Source: a virus. From it: a stretch of DNA of 42,404 nt. How positions within the stretch are numbered: position 1 is the stretch's first letter; the number at the start of each line of letters is the position of its first letter. Where the stretch lies: positions 1 to 42,404 of the IMG/VR virus record IMGVR_UViG_3300027747_003556. One strand, given 5' to 3'. This document shows positions 38,500 to 42,404 of the stretch, one piece after another. Under the pieces are notes generated by a model. That model made no database searches. It saw only the letters and a program-made list of their open reading frames with translations, and was not told where the DNA came from. Made by a program: the position numbers and the translations under genes.

Positions 38500-39879
38500 A
38501 TGACCGATCTGCGCCTCGCCCTCACCTTCGGCGACAGCTACGCCCCCTATCCGCCGTCGCTGGTCATCGGCGCCACGCTGGCGGTGCGGATGGACGCGCT
38601 GGACGCCGCAGGGCGCAGCTATGCCGCCGCGGGCGCGCGCATCATCGTCCGCCGCCCCGATGGCATCGGGCTGGTCTTCACCGGCGGCACCCTTACAACG
38701 CTCGGCGCCGGCGCTTGGTCGGCGGCGGTAGGCTTCGACCAGGCCGGCACCTGGTACATCCGGGCCGAGACGGATTCGCCCCAGGCCGAAGCCACCGAAA
38801 TCGCCGTGCCGGTGCGGGCCTCCCTCGCAGTGCAGGCCGGCGCCGCCTCGCCCATCCTGACCACGCAGGACCTGAGCCCGGTTGTCACGCAAGACGGCAA
38901 GCTGGTGACGGTGCAACGCATTCCGTCGCTCCCCGCCGCTGCCACGCTGGACGGCACCGAAACGGTGTTGGCGGTGCAGGCAGGTGCGGCCAAGCAGCTG
39001 CCCGTTGCTTCCCTGACCGGCCTTGCTGGCACTGCCGGCGCCACTGCCGGCGCCCCTGCCGGTGCCGTGGCCGGCGCGACAGCTGGCGCCAGTTCGGGCG
39101 CGACGGCCGGCACCGCCGCCGTTGCCGCCGCCCTCGCCCCCGCCCAGTACCTGCTGCGCGACCCCGCGGCCACGGATGACGACGCGCACGGACAGCGCGC
39201 CCTGTCGGTCATCCTCAACCAGCCCACCGGCGGGATATGGGATTGCCTGGACCCCGCGACCGGCGCGGCTATCTGGGTGCAGCGCAGCCCCAAGGTGGCG
39301 CTGGCGCGGCAGGCCGGGAAATCCTTCTGGTACATCGCCAAGGGCCGACAGATCACCACCGTGGCGCCCTCGGCTGGCAAGCTCTACCTGCGCAAGTACA
39401 GCATCACCGAACGCGGCCAACTCATGAGCATCGCGGTAAAAACCGCGGTCTCGCTCAACACCGCGCCGAACACCGGCATGAAGGCTTGCGTGTTCCGCGA
39501 CGTGGCCGGCCGGCCACGCGACCTGCTGAGCCAGGACACGGTTGGTGCCAGCCTCGGGACCACGCTGGCGGTCTGGTATTCGCCGCAGCTGCTGGCGGTG
39601 GTGCCGGGGCCGATCTGGATCGGCATGGAGTTCACCACGCAGTTCGATGCCGGCCAGTCCGCGAACTCGCTGCCTGCCATGAAGGGCGCGGACGGCGCCG
39701 ATGGCGAAGCGGAAAGCGAGATCGGCGTCGCCGACATCAACAACAACCTGGCGCTGCAAGGCTTCCAGGTGACGAAGACCTGGTCGGCCAGCCTGCCGAC
39801 CTTCAGCAGCAGCACCGATTGGACCGCGCTGGAGCTGCGCGGCAACGGCATGCCGCTGCCCCATGTCCAGTTTGCATAA
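38500..39879 (+). CDS. Tail-associated protein with collagen-like Gly/Ala linker, 459 aa
   Basis: The N-terminal domain (residues 1-115) is an immunoglobulin-like beta sandwich by pattern (LALTFGDSYAPYPPSLVIGA; GTWYIRAETDSPQAE). A middle segment (about 168-205) is almost pure Gly/Ala/Thr repeats, resembling a collagen-like or fibre linker. The C-terminal 230 residues are strand-rich and likely a head or receptor domain. No family recognised with certainty; a side fibre is inferred. Confidence 0.65.
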   Translation: MTDLRLALTFGDSYAPYPPSLVIGATLAVRMDALDAAGRSYAAAGARIIVRRPDGIGLVFTGGTLTTLGAGAWSAAVGFDQAGTWYIRAETDSPQAEATEIAVPVRASLAVQAGAASPILTTQDLSPVVTQDGKLVTVQRIPSLPAAATLDGTETVLAVQAGAAKQLPVASLTGLAGTAGATAGAPAGAVAGATAGASSGATAGTAAVAAALAPAQYLLRDPAATDDDAHGQRALSVILNQPTGGIWDCLDPATGAAIWVQRSPKVALARQAGKSFWYIAKGRQITTVAPSAGKLYLRKYSITERGQLMSIAVKTAVSLNTAPNTGMKACVFRDVAGRPRDLLSQDTVGASLGTTLAVWYSPQLLAVVPGPIWIGMEFTTQFDAGQSANSLPAMKGADGADGEAESEIGVADINNNLALQGFQVTKTWSASLPTFSSSTDWTALELRGNGMPLPHVQFA

Positions 39880-39890
39880 AGGGAAGCCTC

Positions 39891-40283
39891 ATGGCCTGGC
39901 AATTCAGCACTTCCGCCCGCAACGGCATGATGGACGCCGTCGAGACCGCGACCGGCACCACCGCGAAACTCCAACTGTGGACCGGGTCCATTCCGGCCAA
40001 CTGCGGCACCGCCAGCAGCGGCACCAAGCTGGCGGAAATCACCATGGCCAGCGACTGGTGGGCCAATGCCAGCGCTGGCGCGAAAACGCTGAACAGCCTG
40101 CCGCTGAGCACCACCGCGCTGGCGGCCGGCACCATCGGCTATCTGCGCATCGTGGATAACGCCGGCACCACGTGCCACCTGCAAGGCGCGCTCACCACCG
40201 ACTTCACCGTGGACAATTCCACCGTCGTGGTCGGCCAAACCATCAACGTCACCGGCTTCACGCTGACCGCCCCGGGCGCCTGA
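39891..40283 (+). CDS. Small tail-adhesin-associated protein, 130 aa
   Basis: GGGAAG precedes ATG 39891. The N-terminal helix (ARNGMMDAVETATGTTAKLQ) and following strands (LWTGSIPANCGTASSG; KLAEITMASDWWAN) match a recurrent small protein found next to tail fibres in proteobacterial prophages. Function unknown; probably a virion component. Confidence 0.6.
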   Translation: MAWQFSTSARNGMMDAVETATGTTAKLQLWTGSIPANCGTASSGTKLAEITMASDWWANASAGAKTLNSLPLSTTALAAGTIGYLRIVDNAGTTCHLQGALTTDFTVDNSTVVVGQTINVTGFTLTAPGA

Positions 40284-40290
40284 TACCCGC

Positions 40291-42404
40291 ATGCCCAATG
40301 TCGTCGTCCAGATACTGACCGGCGCCGGCAACTGGGTTGCGCCGGCTGGCATCCTCAACGGGTCGGTGCTGGTCGAGGGCTGGGGGCCGGGCGGCGGCGG
40401 CGCCAGGGCAGGGCGCGCGGGCGGTGGTGCTGGCGGCGCCTATGCGGCCAAGACCGTCACCGTGGTAGCCGGCACCTCCTACCCCTATTCGGTGGGCACC
40501 GGCGGCGCGGCGCGCACCAACAACGGCCTGGGCAACCCCGGCTCGGCCGATACCACCTGGGGCAGCCCGGTGGTCATGCGGGCCGCGCTGGGCAATGGCG
40601 GCAGCCAGACGGCCGGCTCCCCGGCCCTGGGCGGCCTGGCCAGCGCCAGCCTGGGCGACACGGTCTTCAGCGGCGGCAATGCCGGCGACATCGCCGGCAC
40701 TGGCGGCAGCGGCGGCGGCGGCGCGGCAACCCCGGCCGGCGCCGGCAGCAACGGCGCCACGGCCAGCAGCATCGCTTCGGCTGGCGGTGCCAGCGGCGCC
40801 ACGGCGGGGGGTGCGGCCAATACTGCCGGCGGCAGCAACGCCGCGGGCGGCTCGGGCGGCGGCGGCAGCATCACCAGCACGGCGGCCGGCAATGGCGGTG
40901 CACCTGGTGGCGGCGGCGGCGGCAACGGCAACAGCCTGGGCACCACCGGCGCGGGCGCCGATGGGCAAATCCGCCTCACCTACACGCTGCAAAGCAATCT
41001 CGGCGTCTCGGCCACGCTGGGCGCCGTCACGGGTGCGCCCAGCCTGACCGCGCCGGCCGCGCTCGCGGTCTCCGCCACGCTGGGGCCGGTGACGGGCGCG
41101 CCCGCGCTGGGCGCGGTGGCCACGCTGGGTGTGGCGGCCACGTTGGGGCCGGTGACCGGCAACGTGACGTTGACAGCCCCGGTCGGGGTCAGCCGCAACC
41201 TGGCGGTCTCTGCCACGCTGGGGCCAGTTACTGGCGCGCCCAGCCTGACCGCGCCAGCGTCGGTGGGCGTGGCGGCCACGCTGGGGCCGGTGCTGGGCTA
41301 CGTGCCCCTCATCACCCGCGCACCCGCGGTCAGCGTGCCGCCCTACGCCTCTCCCAGCCCCTACCAGCCGGACTGGGCCAACCCCAACCGGGCCATCTGG
41401 GGCTATCTGCTGGACGGCCAGAGCAACGCCGCCGGCAACTCCGAATCGAATGAAGAATGCTGGCCCGCGGCCGAGGTGGCGCAGTCGCCCGACCGCGTCT
41501 TGATGCTGTACTGCCCCTTCGCGCCCGGCACCGGGTTCCGCAGCAGCTTCGACCCGCGCAGCGGCAACGCCATTGGCCCCCTGCGGGACTGCCGCTTCGG
41601 CAACCACGCCACCAGCGCGTATGGCGGCACCACGGGCGGCCCGCTGGGCCAGCACCTGACCACCTGGCCCTATCTGCTGGACGCGGCCGACGTGGCCAGC
41701 GGCGCGGCCCTGCATCGGCGCATGTTCACCGCGTTGGGCGAGGGCGGGCGCACCCTGGCCGAACTGAGCAAGGGCGGCAGCAGCACGTTCCCCCAGACGG
41801 GCGTGACCACCAGTATCTATGCCCGCGCGCTGGCGGTGGTGCAGCGGCTGCACGATGCCTGCCGCGCGCTGCTGGGGCAGGACTACCTGATCCAGGGCTA
41901 TGGCTGGCGCCAGGGCGAGGCCGAGTACAACGCCGGCACCACCCAGGCGCAATGCCTGACGCTGACCTCCGCGTTGTTTGCCAACAAGCGCGCGGATTTC
42001 GGCGCCATCACCGGGCAGGCGACCTTCCCCATTTTCGTCGAACAGATCGCGGGCGACGTGAAGGGCGGCGGCAACCCCGCGGCTCTGGCGCACCTGCAAC
42101 TGCATGACCCCGCGAATGGCATCTACGTGATCGGGCCGAGCTACGGCGAGCCGTTCAACGTCAGCGATGGCGGCACCGGCACCGCGCACCGCACGTGCTT
42201 TGGGCAGCTTGTCTGCGGCCAGCGATTCGCGCTGGCGCAGCTGGAGGTTGCCGCCGGGCGCGAGCCGAAATGGCTGCGGGTGGGCAGCGTGGTGCGCTAC
42301 AGCGCGACCCAGGTGGATTTCATCGTCACCGGCGCCACGGGTAGCCTGGTCAGCGACACCTCGCACTTCCCGGCGCCGGACAGCAACCTTGGTTGGACCG
42401 CGCA
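40291..42404 (+). CDS. Tail receptor-binding protein with Gly-rich domain, repeats and SGNH esterase (5' part, variant B; runs off window)
   Basis: Open from ATG 40291 to the last base (704 codons, no stop). Residues 1-230 form a glycine-rich adhesin domain (GAGNWVAPAGILNGSVLVEG, then long Gly/Ala runs). Residues 235-345 hold five ATLG-x-V-x-G repeats. The SGNH domain starts with DGQSNAAG (GQSN at 41416-41427, Ser about residue 378), and WRQGE recurs further on. The end is homologous to 1-965. Joined to 1-1335 it would make a complete 827-residue adhesin. Confidence 0.85.
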   Translation, partial: MPNVVVQILTGAGNWVAPAGILNGSVLVEGWGPGGGGARAGRAGGGAGGAYAAKTVTVVAGTSYPYSVGTGGAARTNNGLGNPGSADTTWGSPVVMRAALGNGGSQTAGSPALGGLASASLGDTVFSGGNAGDIAGTGGSGGGGAATPAGAGSNGATASSIASAGGASGATAGGAANTAGGSNAAGGSGGGGSITSTAAGNGGAPGGGGGGNGNSLGTTGAGADGQIRLTYTLQSNLGVSATLGAVTGAPSLTAPAALAVSATLGPVTGAPALGAVATLGVAATLGPVTGNVTLTAPVGVSRNLAVSATLGPVTGAPSLTAPASVGVAATLGPVLGYVPLITRAPAVSVPPYASPSPYQPDWANPNRAIWGYLLDGQSNAAGNSESNEECWPAAEVAQSPDRVLMLYCPFAPGTGFRSSFDPRSGNAIGPLRDCRFGNHATSAYGGTTGGPLGQHLTTWPYLLDAADVASGAALHRRMFTALGEGGRTLAELSKGGSSTFPQTGVTTSIYARALAVVQRLHDACRALLGQDYLIQGYGWRQGEAEYNAGTTQAQCLTLTSALFANKRADFGAITGQATFPIFVEQIAGDVKGGGNPAALAHLQLHDPANGIYVIGPSYGEPFNVSDGGTGTAHRTCFGQLVCGQRFALAQLEVAAGREPKWLRVGSVVRYSATQVDFIVTGATGSLVSDTSHFPAPDSNLGWTA
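41011..41298 (+). repeat. Five in-frame repeats encoding ATLGxVxG
   Basis: Repeat copies start at 41011, 41074, 41137, 41212 and 41275, a period of 63 bases (21 residues) with one 75-base spacing. They link the Gly-rich domain to the esterase. Length variation here would change fibre reach. Confidence 0.75.
41440..42404 (+). repeat. Right copy of imperfect end-to-end repeat
   Basis: The partner of 1-965. It begins inside the esterase domain just after GQSN-AAG and ends at the window edge at the base equivalent to 965. Confidence 0.9.

Noticed and set aside
40258-42366. Long minus-strand ORF opposite the fibre gene
   Set aside because: Antisense of Gly-rich repeats gives an artificial open frame; no recognisable protein features.
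41440-42404. Variable region of a diversity-generating retroelement
   Set aside because: Differences are spread over all bases, are mostly third-position and silent, not A-specific, and no reverse transcriptase is present.

Overview
The window is almost entirely one temperate tailed-phage genome (a prophage or free phage contig), very GC-rich (about 70% by eye) and tightly packed, with many ATGA/GTGA/TGATG gene overlaps. The host is most likely an alphaproteobacterium. The phage carries full-length relatives of GcrA (12646-13224) and of GapR/DUF2312 (15206-15487), two cell-cycle/nucleoid families that are essentially alphaproteobacterial. I cannot name a genus. No chromosomal flank, tRNA, rRNA or CRISPR array is seen.

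Layout: (a) 1-4739, 3' end of a tail receptor-binding protein with an SGNH esterase domain, a membrane protein, a metallophosphoesterase, then a lysis cassette (holin candidate, GH19 endolysin, overlapping i-/o-spanin) closed by a hairpin terminator. (b) 4825-10695, a leftward operon: zinc-ribbon mini-gene, tyrosine integrase, AlpA/Xis-like protein, DUF4326, a cupin and about eight small unknowns. (c) 10700-11500, the immunity region: a CI-like repressor flanked by two mirror-image promoters with four matching 15-bp palindromic operators, and a leaderless Cro/YdaS-like gene. (d) 11505-12053, an inverted gene for a secreted protein (moron). (e) 12173-17196, rightward early genes: CII-like regulator, GcrA, DnaB helicase, GapR, an O-like initiator with an iteron-type origin inside its own gene, and a possible late regulator. 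(f) 17326-28442, packaging and head genes of lambda type (Nu1, A, W, B, C, scaffold, D, E, connectors) with a MazG-like enzyme inserted. (g) 28461-37597, a Mu-like contractile tail: sheath, tube, frameshifted chaperone, tape measure and baseplate. (h) 37603-42404, fibre and adhesin genes.

The two window ends are homologous: 1-965 and 41440-42404 align without gaps at about 94% identity, both in frame with the fibre gene that starts at 40291. The first 77 and last 122 bases of the aligned segments are identical. The simplest reading is a circular (or circularly permuted) genome of about 41.44 kb whose receptor-binding esterase exists in two variants in the sampled population, with both variants walked by the assembler. 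A real tandem duplication is the alternative.

How it fits together: the repressor should silence both divergent early promoters in the lysogen. On induction the left arm gives integrase/Xis and host-interaction genes, and the right arm gives replication genes. Late genes then build a myovirus with a lambda-type head and Mu-type tail, and the lysis cassette releases it. Joined across the window ends, 17326 through 4739 reads as one continuous late block on the plus strand.
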